Positions 1 through 6,751 of a stretch of DNA of 6,757 nt are shown here, in pieces. Numbering within the stretch: position 1 is the stretch's first letter; each line of letters opens with the position of its first letter. Both the position numbers and the translations under genes were made by a program. Under the pieces are notes generated by a model, which had not been told where the DNA came from, made no database searches, and saw only the letters and a list, made by a program, of their open reading frames with translations. The stretch comes from Anaerocolumna sp. (lineage in GTDB: Bacteria; Bacillota; Clostridia; Lachnospirales; Lachnospiraceae): contig JAQSYR010000069.1 of the NCBI GenBank assembly GCA_029256035.1, forward strand, positions 1 through 6,757, written 5' to 3'.

Positions 1-125
1 CCTTTTTCTAATCCGGCAGTTAAATTATCCAGGTTGTTAGTACCAGAAGATATGGGGACTTTATTACTTTGTGACTGGGATTGCTGTATGTTGGTATTAG
101 AAATGGAAACTTTTGAATTTATCAA
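1..125 (-). CDS. N-terminal fragment of an unidentified protein, possibly motility-related (runs off left edge)
   Basis: This minus-strand reading frame is open from its start to the window edge and gives 41 residues, beginning M-I-N-S-K-V-S-I-S-N. The visible part is polar, rich in Ser, Asn and Gln (NIQQSQSQSN), with no signal peptide or membrane segment, and ends in LDNLTAGLEK. I chose the TTG at 125-123 because an AGGTGGTG Shine-Dalgarno (137-130) sits just upstream. An in-frame ATG at 152-150 has no Shine-Dalgarno and lies only about a dozen bases after the predicted transcription start; a TAG stop lies just beyond it. I do not recognise the family. The Ser/Asn/Gln-rich start and the sigma-D-like promoter upstream would suit a flagellar or chemotaxis accessory protein, but that is inference. 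The gene is divergent from gltB and need not be related to it in function. Confidence 0.6.
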   Translation of the reverse strand, partial: MINSKVSISNTNIQQSQSQSNKVPISSGTNNLDNLTAGLEK

Positions 126-129
126 AGGG

Positions 130-140
130 CACCACCTTTC
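130..140 (-). promoter_or_regulatory. Ribosome binding site deciding a TTG start
   Basis: Read on the minus strand this is GAAAGGTGGTG. Its last eight bases, AGGTGGTG, match AGGAGGTG at seven of eight positions, and the GG core is six bases from the TTG at 125-123. It would lie inside the coding region if the ATG at 152 were used, so it argues for the TTG start. Confidence 0.6.
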
Positions 141-170
141 TGTAATAGACATAGGTAACTAATATTAGGT

Positions 171-197
171 ATATCGGATAAAATATTTAAGTACTTA
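171..197 (-). promoter_or_regulatory. Putative sigma-D (sigma-28) promoter of the divergent gene
   Basis: On the minus strand the sequence reads TAAG (197-194), 15 bases, then TCCGATAT (178-171). The sigma-D consensus of Bacillus and relatives is TAAA-N14 to 16-GCCGATAT, so 10 of 12 consensus positions match with ideal spacing. Transcription would start near 164-166 and give a leader of about 40 bases before the TTG start at 125. No better sigma-A promoter was noticed in this stretch. The match was found by eye, so a chance hit is possible. The position directly before a gene start, on the right strand, raises confidence. Confidence 0.6.
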
Positions 198-346
198 ACC
201 TGTCTTTTTTGGACAAATGAATATGTAGTAAGAGATTGGTATATTTATGCATGGATGCCATAAAATCATCCGTTTTTCAGATGAAAAATAATTGAATTTA
301 TGGGAGTTATCGTAATTTAAGTTAAAAATTAAACGAAAAAAAACTG
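198..346. other. AT-rich intergenic region, no gene seen
   Basis: This stretch separates the divergent gene from the gltB promoter. No open frame with a plausible start and ribosome binding site was found on either strand. It contains only weak dyads: GGATG/CATCC at 253-257 and 267-271, and TTTTTC/GAAAAA at 273-278 and 283-288. The A-rich tract at 321-343, which runs up to the gltB -35 box, resembles an UP element and may strengthen that promoter. A nitrogen or carbon regulator could bind here, but no recognisable operator is visible. Confidence 0.6.
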
Positions 347-375
347 TTGCTTTTATTCTTATTCTGTATTATAAT
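347..375 (+). promoter_or_regulatory. Sigma-A promoter of the gltBD operon
   Basis: The -35 box TTGCTT (347-352) is separated by exactly 17 bases from a perfect -10 box TATAAT (370-375). An A-tract upstream may add UP-element activity. Transcription should start around 382-384, so the RNA would begin almost exactly at the first leader hairpin (383-396). The leader before gltB is about 137 bases. The strong core promoter fits a system where the rate is set downstream by attenuation rather than by promoter weakness. Confidence 0.82.
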
Positions 376-382
376 CGTGTTT

Positions 383-412
383 GAACAAAGGCGTTCTTGA
401 GTTTACACTCAA
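383..412 (+). promoter_or_regulatory. Candidate antiterminator: two adjacent hairpins, first with an ANTAR-type hexaloop
   Basis: The first hairpin is GAAC (383-386), loop AAAGGC (387-392), GTTC (393-396). The six-base loop has A at position 1 and G at position 4, the signature of RNA hairpins bound by ANTAR-domain antiterminators. The second begins at the next base: TTGAG (397-401), loop TTTACA, CTCAA (408-412), with an extra U-A pair possible inside the loop. Its loop lacks the A1/G4 signature. Together the two hairpins use the whole 5' arm of the terminator at 387-434, so the structures exclude each other. ANTAR regulators such as NitR are known, from memory, to control nitrogen-assimilation genes in clostridia. 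The canonical motif has two A1/G4 hexaloops, so this is a partial match only. Confidence 0.5.
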
Positions 413-434
413 ATGCTCAAGGACGTCTTTTTTT
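387..434 (+). terminator. Leader intrinsic terminator (attenuator) upstream of gltB
   Basis: Bases 387-401 pair with 416-430 without any mismatch: 15 base pairs including two G-U wobbles, with a 14-base loop (402-415). The 3' arm runs into seven T residues (428-434), the classic form of a Rho-independent terminator. It lies after the promoter and before the gltB ribosome binding site, so it should stop transcription unless antitermination occurs. It could instead be a terminator for an upstream gene, but the only neighbouring gene points away, which favours an attenuator. Confidence 0.88.
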
Positions 435-507
435 GGTACCCAGAATTTGGAAATACCCTAAAATGTATATTTATTTAATATTATATTTACAATTAATTTT
501 ATTTTAT

Positions 508-519
508 AAAGGAAAGAGG
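508..519 (+). promoter_or_regulatory. Double ribosome binding site of gltB
   Basis: Two Shine-Dalgarno-like stretches lie end to end. AAAGGA (508-513) is seven bases from the ATG at 521, and AGAGG (515-519) is seven bases from the in-frame ATG at 527. Either start is well served; the proteins differ by two residues, in a propeptide expected to be removed. Confidence 0.65.
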
Positions 520-520
520 C

Positions 521-3500
521 ATGCTAATGAACAAAAAAAATGTAGAGGAATCAAAGGGTGTGCAGCAAAGCCTGTATGATCCCCGATTTGAACATGATAA
601 CTGCGGTATCGGTGCTGTTGTTAATATCAAAGGCATCAAAACTCATGAAACTGTAGCGGATGCTTTAAAGATAGTTGAAAATCTTGAGCATCGTGCCGGT
701 AAAGATGCGGAAGGCAAAACCGGTGACGGTGTTGGTATTTTACTGCAAATATCTCATAAGTTCTTTACCAATGCAGTGAAACCATTATCCATTCAATTAG
801 GTGATGAGAGAGACTACGGAATAGGTATGTTCTTCTTTCCAAGAGAAGAGCTTAAGAGAAATCAAGCAAAGAAAATGTTTGAAATTATTGTAGAAAAAGA
901 AGGTCTGGATTTCTTAGGCTGGAGAGATGTTCCTACCAAGCCTGGTATTTTAGGACATAAGGCAGTAGAGTGTATGCCATACATTATGCAGGGTTTTATT
1001 AAACGTCCAGAAAATATTAACAAAGGTCTGGATTTTGACAGAAAATTATATATTGTTAGAAGATTATTTGAGCAGAGCAACGATAACACTTATGTAGTTT
1101 CTTTATCCAGCAGAACTATTGTTTACAAAGGTATGTTCCTTGTAAATCAGTTACGTAATTTCTTTGAAGATTTACAAAGCAAAGACTATGAATCTGCAAT
1201 CGCTTTGGTTCATTCCCGCTTTAGTACAAATACAAATCCTAGCTGGGAGAGAGCACATCCAAACCGTTTAATCGTTCATAACGGTGAGATTAATACGATC
1301 CGTGGTAATGCAGATAAGATGTTAGCCCGTGAAGAATCTATGGAATCCGGATTGTTAAAGGGTGAAATGCATAAAGTACTTCCTGTTGTTAATACAGAAG
1401 GTTCTGACTCAGCAATGCTAGATAATACCCTGGAATTTCTGATTATGAGCGGCATGGAATTACCACTAGCTGTTATGATTACCATTCCGGAACCTTGGGC
1501 TAAAGATAATTATATGACCCAGAATAAAAAAGACTTTTATCAATATTATGCCACTATGATGGAACCTTGGGATGGACCTGCTTCTATTCTGTTTAGTGAC
1601 GGTGATATTATGGGAGCGGTACTCGATCGTAATGGTTTAAGACCTTCCCGTTATTATATTACAGATGACGATCATTTGATCCTTTCTTCTGAAGTAGGAG
1701 TATTAGATATTCCAGCTGAGAGAATTATTAAGAAAGACAGACTTCGTCCTGGAAAAATGTTGTTAGTTGATACAGTAAAAGGTCAGCTGATTAATGATGA
1801 TGATTTAAAGAACAATTATGCAAACCGTAAACCTTATGGTGAATGGCTGGATACTAACTTAGTTCATTTAAAGGATTTGCATATTCCTAATAAAAAAGTT
1901 CACGAGTATAATGCAACTGAATTAGCAAAACTTCAGAAAGCATTTGGTTATACTTATGAAGATTATAAAACAACCATTTTACCTATGGCTAAAACTGGTG
2001 GTGAACAAGTAGCAGCAATGGGTGCTGATAGTTCCCTTCCTGTTCTTTCTAACTGTAAACCTCCACTATTCAGCTATTTCAGACAGTTGTTTGCACAGGT
2101 TACCAATCCTCCAATTGATGCAATACGTGAAGAAATTGTAACTTCCACTGACGTATTTATCGGAGAAGATGGTAATCTCTTAGAAGAGACGGCTGAAAAC
2201 TGTAAAGTATTAAGAATCCATAACCCGATTCTTACAAGCACTGATTTATTAAAAATTAAATCTATGAAACATGATGGATTTAAAGTTGCTACGATTCCAA
2301 TTACTTATTATAAGAATACATCCTTAGAACGTGCTATTGAACACATCTTTGTAGAAGCTGACAGAGAATATAAAGATGGAGCCAACATATTAATACTTAC
2401 AGATCGTGGCGTTGATGAGAACCATGTTGCAATTCCTTCTCTTTTAGCAGTGTCTGCTATGCAGCAGCATTTAGTTAAAACAAAGAAAAGAACTTCTGTA
2501 GCTATGATTTTAGAAAGTGCTGAACCAAGAGAAGTTCATCATTTTGCAACCTTGTTAGGCTATGGTGCATCTGCAATCAACCCATATCTTGCACAGGATA
2601 CTATCAAACAATTAATCGATGATAACTTACTGGATAAGGATTATTATGCGGCTGTAAATGATTACAATAAAGCAATTATTAAAGGTATTGTTAAAATTGC
2701 CTCTAAAATGGGTATTTCAACTATTCAGTCCTATCAGGGTGCTAAGATTTTTGAAGCAATCGGTATTGGCAAAGAAGTTGTTGAAAAGTACTTTACTCAT
2801 ACGGTTAGCCGTATTGGAGGTATTACAATTAAAGATATTGAGAAACAGGTTGATGAGCTTCATACCAAAGCTTTTGATCCACTTGGACTTAATGTTGATT
2901 TAAGTCTGGATGTAAATGGTTCACATAAAATAAGAAGTGGGAAAGAAGAACATTTATATAATCCTAAAACTATTCATATGCTTCAAAAAGCTACTAGAAT
3001 GGGAGACTATAATTCCTTTAAAGAATACTCTAAAATGGTTGAAAAGGAAGAAGAGGGTATTAATTTAAGAGGCTTATTAGACTTAAAATATCCAGAACAG
3101 GGAATCTCCATTGATGAAGTAGAAAGTGTGGAATCCATTGTTAAGAGATTTAAAACTGGTGCAATGTCTTATGGTTCTATTTCACTGGAAGCACATGAAG
3201 CGTTAGCAATTGCCATGAATCGCCTTGGTGGAAAATCAAACAGCGGTGAAGGTGGAGAAAGTGATGAACGTTTAGCTTCTGTCAATGATGAATTAAATCG
3301 TTGTTCAGCTATTAAACAGGTAGCTTCCGGACGTTTTGGTGTTACATCAAAATATCTGGTTAGTGCCAAAGAAATCCAGATTAAAATGGCACAGGGCGCA
3401 AAACCTGGTGAAGGCGGTCAGTTACCTGCAGAAAAGGTATATCCATGGGTTGCCAAGACCAGACACTCAACAGCTGGTGTAGGATTAATCTCACCACCTC

Positions 3501-5086
3501 CTCATCATGATATTTACTCTATTGAGGATTTAGCACAGTTAATATATGATTTAAAAAATTCAAATAAATATGCAAGAATTACAGTGAAATTAGTTTCTGA
3601 AGCAGGTGTTGGAACAATTGCTGCAGGTGTTGCAAAAGCAGGAGCGGAATTAATCTTAATTTCAGGCTCTGATGGAGGAACTGGTGCTGCTCCTCGTAAC
3701 TCTATATACAATGCCGGACTTCCTTGGGAATTAGGATTGGCTGAAACCCATCAAACCTTAATTAAGAATGGCCTGCGTAATAAAGTACGTGTTGAGACTG
3801 ATGGTAAGCTGATGAACGGTCGTGACGTAGCCATTGCTGCACTACTTGGTGCTGAAGAATTTGGCTTTGCCACTGCTCCACTGGTAACCTTAGGATGCGT
3901 TATGATGAGAGTATGTAACCTGGATACCTGTCCTGTTGGTGTTGCAACTCAGAATCCAGAGTTACGTAAGAACTTTAAAGGAAAGCCTGAATATGTAATT
4001 AACTTCATGCAATTTGTTGCAGAAGAATTACGTGAACACATGGCAAAACTTGGTATCAGAACAATTGATGAGCTTGTAGGACGCACGGATTTATTGAAAG
4101 TGAAAGATTCAGCTAAAGTAGGAAGAGCCCAGAGAGTTGATTTATCTGCTATCTTAAGTAATCCTTACACCAATGACCGCTCCGAAGCAATCTTTGATCC
4201 TAAACATGTATATAACTTTGAATTAGAGAAAACTTTGGATGAAAAGGTTCTACTTAAGAAACTTAAGTCTGCAATGGCAAACCGTGAAGCTAAAACATTA
4301 GAAGTTGATGTTACTAATATTGATCGTACCTTTGGTACCATGTTAGGTTCAGAAATTACCAAGACATTTGGAGAAACTTTAGAAGAAGATATGTATAAAA
4401 TTAAATGTAATGGTAGTGGTGGACAAAGCTTTGGTGCATTTATTCCTAAGGGATTAACATTGGAATTATGTGGTGATAGCAATGACTATTTTGGTAAAGG
4501 TCTTTCTGGCGGTAAAATAGTTGTATATCCTCCAAAGAAAAGTAAGTTTAAAGCAGATGAAAATATTATAATCGGTAATGTAGCACTTTATGGAGCAACT
4601 AGCGGAAAAGTATTTATTAATGGTGTAGCAGGGGAACGTTTCTGTGTACGTAATTCTGGTGCTACAGCAGTAGTAGAGGGCGTTGGTGACCACGGATGTG
4701 AATATATGACTGGTGGACGAGTTGCTGTATTAGGTAATACCGGTAAGAACTTCGCTGCTGGTATGAGTGGCGGAATTGCATATGTTTTAGATGAAAATTC
4801 AAACCTTTACAGAAAACTGAATAAAGAAATGGTATCTATGGAAGCAGTTTCTGAGAAATTTGATATAGCAGAACTTAAGAATATGATTTCTGAGCATGTT
4901 GCTAATACAAACTCTGTTAAGGGTAAGGAAATCTTAGATAATTTTGAAGCCTACCTGCCGAAATTTAAAAAGATTATTCCTCATGATTACAGACGTATGT
5001 TACTTACAATTATGCAGATGGAACAAAAAGGTTTAAGTAACGAAGAGGCACAAATTGAAGCATTTTATGCTAATACAAGAGGCTAA
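521..5086 (+). CDS. gltB: Glutamate synthase (NADPH-type), large alpha subunit
   Basis: This subunit hydrolyses glutamine and transfers the ammonia to 2-oxoglutarate, making glutamate in the cytoplasm. At 1521 residues it has the usual full length. In order: a short propeptide, then Cys28 (DNCGIGAVV), the expected N-terminal nucleophile of the class II glutaminase after cleavage; glutaminase motifs HSRFSTNT (231-238), HNGEIN (253-258) and LDRNGLRPSRYY (368-379); the central domain with PPLFSYFRQLFAQVTNPPID (514-533); the FMN/2-oxoglutarate synthase domain with GAMSYGSIS (880-888) and ISGSDGGTGAAP (1047-1058); the 3Fe-4S cysteines Cys1126, Cys1132 and Cys1137, spaced CX5CX4C as in characterised bacterial enzymes; and the C-terminal Gly-rich GXGXG beta-helix domain from about 1297. 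No frameshift or missing key residue was seen. ATG521 is used here; ATG527 is equally possible. It is co-transcribed with gltD, and probably controlled by the leader attenuator. Confidence 0.97.
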   Translation: MLMNKKNVEESKGVQQSLYDPRFEHDNCGIGAVVNIKGIKTHETVADALKIVENLEHRAGKDAEGKTGDGVGILLQISHKFFTNAVKPLSIQLGDERDYGIGMFFFPREELKRNQAKKMFEIIVEKEGLDFLGWRDVPTKPGILGHKAVECMPYIMQGFIKRPENINKGLDFDRKLYIVRRLFEQSNDNTYVVSLSSRTIVYKGMFLVNQLRNFFEDLQSKDYESAIALVHSRFSTNTNPSWERAHPNRLIVHNGEINTIRGNADKMLAREESMESGLLKGEMHKVLPVVNTEGSDSAMLDNTLEFLIMSGMELPLAVMITIPEPWAKDNYMTQNKKDFYQYYATMMEPWDGPASILFSDGDIMGAVLDRNGLRPSRYYITDDDHLILSSEVGVLDIPAERIIKKDRLRPGKMLLVDTVKGQLINDDDLKNNYANRKPYGEWLDTNLVHLKDLHIPNKKVHEYNATELAKLQKAFGYTYEDYKTTILPMAKTGGEQVAAMGADSSLPVLSNCKPPLFSYFRQLFAQVTNPPIDAIREEIVTSTDVFIGEDGNLLEETAENCKVLRIHNPILTSTDLLKIKSMKHDGFKVATIPITYYKNTSLERAIEHIFVEADREYKDGANILILTDRGVDENHVAIPSLLAVSAMQQHLVKTKKRTSVAMILESAEPREVHHFATLLGYGASAINPYLAQDTIKQLIDDNLLDKDYYAAVNDYNKAIIKGIVKIASKMGISTIQSYQGAKIFEAIGIGKEVVEKYFTHTVSRIGGITIKDIEKQVDELHTKAFDPLGLNVDLSLDVNGSHKIRSGKEEHLYNPKTIHMLQKATRMGDYNSFKEYSKMVEKEEEGINLRGLLDLKYPEQGISIDEVESVESIVKRFKTGAMSYGSISLEAHEALAIAMNRLGGKSNSGEGGESDERLASVNDELNRCSAIKQVASGRFGVTSKYLVSAKEIQIKMAQGAKPGEGGQLPAEKVYPWVAKTRHSTAGVGLISPPPHHDIYSIEDLAQLIYDLKNSNKYARITVKLVSEAGVGTIAAGVAKAGAELILISGSDGGTGAAPRNSIYNAGLPWELGLAETHQTLIKNGLRNKVRVETDGKLMNGRDVAIAALLGAEEFGFATAPLVTLGCVMMRVCNLDTCPVGVATQNPELRKNFKGKPEYVINFMQFVAEELREHMAKLGIRTIDELVGRTDLLKVKDSAKVGRAQRVDLSAILSNPYTNDRSEAIFDPKHVYNFELEKTLDEKVLLKKLKSAMANREAKTLEVDVTNIDRTFGTMLGSEITKTFGETLEEDMYKIKCNGSGGQSFGAFIPKGLTLELCGDSNDYFGKGLSGGKIVVYPPKKSKFKADENIIIGNVALYGATSGKVFINGVAGERFCVRNSGATAVVEGVGDHGCEYMTGGRVAVLGNTGKNFAAGMSGGIAYVLDENSNLYRKLNKEMVSMEAVSEKFDIAELKNMISEHVANTNSVKGKEILDNFEAYLPKFKKIIPHDYRRMLLTIMQMEQKGLSNEEAQIEAFYANTRG

Positions 5087-5093
5087 GGAGGTG
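5085..5093 (+). promoter_or_regulatory. Consensus gltD ribosome binding site overlapping the gltB stop
   Basis: AAGGAGGTG begins within the gltB TAA stop (5084-5086) and its AAGGAGG core ends six bases before the gltD ATG at 5098. A ribosome finishing gltB is thus placed directly on the gltD start, which suggests translational coupling and balanced production of the two subunits. Confidence 0.9.
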
Positions 5094-5097
5094 CGAT

Positions 5098-6585
5098 ATG
5101 GGAAAATCAACAGGTTTCATGGAATATGACAGAAAAGTAAGTCGTGCTGTAGAGCCGCTTGAAAGAATTAAAAATTTTAATGAGTTTCATATACCGATCT
5201 CAAAAGAGGATCGTAAAATACAGGGAGCAAGATGTATGGACTGTGGCGTACCATTCTGCCAGTCTGGTATCTTAATCGGAGGCATGGCCTCCGGTTGCCC
5301 AGTAAATAACCTGATTCCAGAATGGAATGATCTTGTATATCAAGGAAATATGGAAGAAGCTTTAATTCGTTTATTAAAGACAAATAATTTCCCAGAGTTT
5401 ACATCCAGAGTATGCCCAGCACCTTGTGAGGCAGCATGCACCTGCAATGTAAATACAGATCCAGTTGCAATTAAGGAAAACGAAGCAGCAATTATTGATA
5501 ATGGATATGATTCCGGTATTATTAAAGCAAATCCACCAAAGGTAAGAACTGGTAAAAAAGTTGCTATTATCGGTTCCGGACCATCTGGTCTTGCAGCTGC
5601 AGACCAATTAAATAAAAGAGGCCATTTAGTTACAGTATTTGAGCGTTTTGACCGTATTGGTGGACTTTTAATGTATGGTATTCCTAACATGAAGTTAGAA
5701 AAACAGGTTGTAGAACGTAAGGTAAACCTGATGAAAGAAGAAGGCGTTACTTTTGTTACTGGTGCTGATGTAGGAAATAATTATGATACTGAGCAGATTA
5801 AAAATGAATTTGACCGTGTTATCTTAGCTTGTGGCGCATCTAATCCAAGAGACATTAGTGCACCAGGAAGAGATGCAAAGGGAATTTATTTTGCAGTTGA
5901 TTTCTTAAGAGGAGTAACCAAGAGCTTACTAGACTCAAACTTTACGGACGGTGCTTGTGTATCTGCAAAAGATAAAAATGTTATTGTAATTGGTGGTGGT
6001 GATACAGGTAATGACTGTGTAGGTACTTCCATTAGACAGGGCGCAAAATCTGTTGTCCAAATTGAAATGATGCCAAAAGCTCCAGATACTCGTGCAGAGA
6101 ACAATCCTTGGCCAGAATGGCCAAAAATCTGCAAAACAGATTATGGTCAGGAAGAAGCCATTGCTGTATTTGGTAATGATCCAAGAATATATGAATCAAC
6201 AGTAAAAGAATTTGTAAAAGATGAAAATGGCAACCTTGTAAAAGTTAAAGTTGTTAAATTATCAAGTAAGTATAATGAAGAGGCAAAACGCTTTGTAATG
6301 GAAGAAGTTCCTGGCAGTGAAATAGAACTGGATGCTGAAATGGTATTGATTGCAGCTGGTTTCCTTGGAACACAAAATTACGTAGCAGAAGCTTTTGGAG
6401 TTGATTTAAATGCCAGAACCAATGTGGCAACAGAAGAAGGTAAATACCAGACCAGCGTACCAAATGTTTTTGTAACAGGGGATATGCACAGAGGTCAGTC
6501 TTTAATTGTTTGGGCTATCAGAGAAGGACGTGAAGTTGCAAGAGCAGTGGACGAAAATCTGATGGGTTATAGTAATTTAGAATAG
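5098..6585 (+). CDS. gltD: Glutamate synthase (NADPH-type), small beta subunit
   Basis: This flavoprotein oxidises NADPH and passes electrons through FAD and two 4Fe-4S clusters to the FMN domain of GltB. It has 495 residues, a little above the common 470-490. The N-terminal cluster region has CMDCGVPFC (Cys46, 49, 54), Cys67 in GCPVNNLIPEWN, and CPAPCEAAC (Cys106, 110, 114) with Cys116 following. The FAD-binding Rossmann motif GSGPSG is at 159-164, the second dinucleotide-binding motif VIVIGGGDTG at 295-304 (expected NADPH site), and the closing FAD motif VFVTGDMHRGQ lies near the C-terminus. Relatives of this fold act in dihydropyrimidine dehydrogenase and NfnB-type proteins, but the GFMEYDR start and the position right behind gltB identify it as GltD. 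The extra residues lie mainly between Cys54 and Cys67, which I recall as common in Firmicutes. The frame is intact. Confidence 0.97.
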   Translation: MGKSTGFMEYDRKVSRAVEPLERIKNFNEFHIPISKEDRKIQGARCMDCGVPFCQSGILIGGMASGCPVNNLIPEWNDLVYQGNMEEALIRLLKTNNFPEFTSRVCPAPCEAACTCNVNTDPVAIKENEAAIIDNGYDSGIIKANPPKVRTGKKVAIIGSGPSGLAAADQLNKRGHLVTVFERFDRIGGLLMYGIPNMKLEKQVVERKVNLMKEEGVTFVTGADVGNNYDTEQIKNEFDRVILACGASNPRDISAPGRDAKGIYFAVDFLRGVTKSLLDSNFTDGACVSAKDKNVIVIGGGDTGNDCVGTSIRQGAKSVVQIEMMPKAPDTRAENNPWPEWPKICKTDYGQEEAIAVFGNDPRIYESTVKEFVKDENGNLVKVKVVKLSSKYNEEAKRFVMEEVPGSEIELDAEMVLIAAGFLGTQNYVAEAFGVDLNARTNVATEEGKYQTSVPNVFVTGDMHRGQSLIVWAIREGREVARAVDENLMGYSNLE

Positions 6586-6611
6586 TTTCAGATTAAAATT
6601 TAGTACAAAAC

Positions 6612-6719
6612 ATAATTTAGGTATAGAATATAATTTAGTTACAGAATATAATTCAGTTACAGAATATAATTCAGTTACAGAATATAATTCAGTTACAGTA
6701 TACAATTTAGTTACAGATT
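6612..6719 (+). repeat. Six tandem 18-bp repeats downstream of gltD
   Basis: Six head-to-tail units, each exactly 18 bases, start at 6612, 6630, 6648, 6666, 6684 and 6702. The core unit is ATAATTCAGTTACAGAAT. Units 3 and 4 are identical, unit 5 differs at one base, unit 2 at one (T for C), and outer units 1 and 6 at several. Each core unit contains the small dyad ATTC/GAAT around AGTTACA. Three of the six units (1, 2 and 6) have a TAG in the ATA-ATT-CAG frame, so the array is not an extension of a protein. A degenerate 17-base copy may precede it (about 6595-6611). The pattern of identical inner and diverged outer units is typical of replication slippage. Function unknown. Confidence 0.95.
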
Positions 6720-6722
6720 GCA

Positions 6723-6751
6723 TTAAGGAAGTTATTCCTTAAGAAATTAAG
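6723..6751 (+). repeat. Two overlapping inverted repeats after the repeat array
   Basis: TTAAGGAA (6723-6730) and TTCCTTAA (6735-6742) form a perfect 8-bp stem with loop GTTA. CTTAA (6738-6742) and TTAAG (6747-6751) form a second stem closed by a GAAA tetraloop and share bases with the first, so both cannot form together. No T-run follows either stem on either strand within the window, so this is not a standard Rho-independent terminator. It might be an operator or 3' RNA-stabilising element of the gltBD message, or belong to a gene beyond the right edge. Confidence 0.6.

Noticed and set aside
237..266. Possible second upstream promoter TTGGTA-N18-TAAAAT
   Set aside because: Both boxes are poor and the spacing is not ideal. 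The TTGCTT-N17-TATAAT promoter just downstream is far stronger.
251..278. Weak stem GGATG/CATCC followed by GTTTTTC, possible terminator
   Set aside because: Only five strong pairs and five Ts, inside a divergent intergenic region where no plus-strand gene needs terminating. Probably chance in AT-rich DNA.
397..579. A 60-codon plus-strand open frame through the leader, possible leader peptide
   Set aside because: It would start at a TTG inside the terminator stem, has no Shine-Dalgarno, reads through the terminator and overlaps gltB in another frame. No run of regulatory codons is apparent.
3668..3670. Ser1050 in GltB, in ISGSDGGTGAAP, where His, Tyr or Asn are seen in enzymes I recall
   Set aside because: This position varies among functional glutamate synthases, so the substitution is not evidence of altered activity.
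4165..4693. Two antisense open frames of 75-105 codons inside gltB
   Set aside because: They lie opposite fully conserved GltB coding sequence, have no recognisable domain and are shadows of the real gene.
5340..5690. A 116-codon antisense frame inside gltD
   Set aside because: It is opposite the conserved Fe-S and FAD motifs of GltD and its translation resembles no known family.
6612..6719. 18-bp repeats as a CRISPR array or as a protein repeat
   Set aside because: Units are directly adjacent with no spacers, too short for CRISPR repeats, and TAG stops interrupt the frame in which the core unit reads through.
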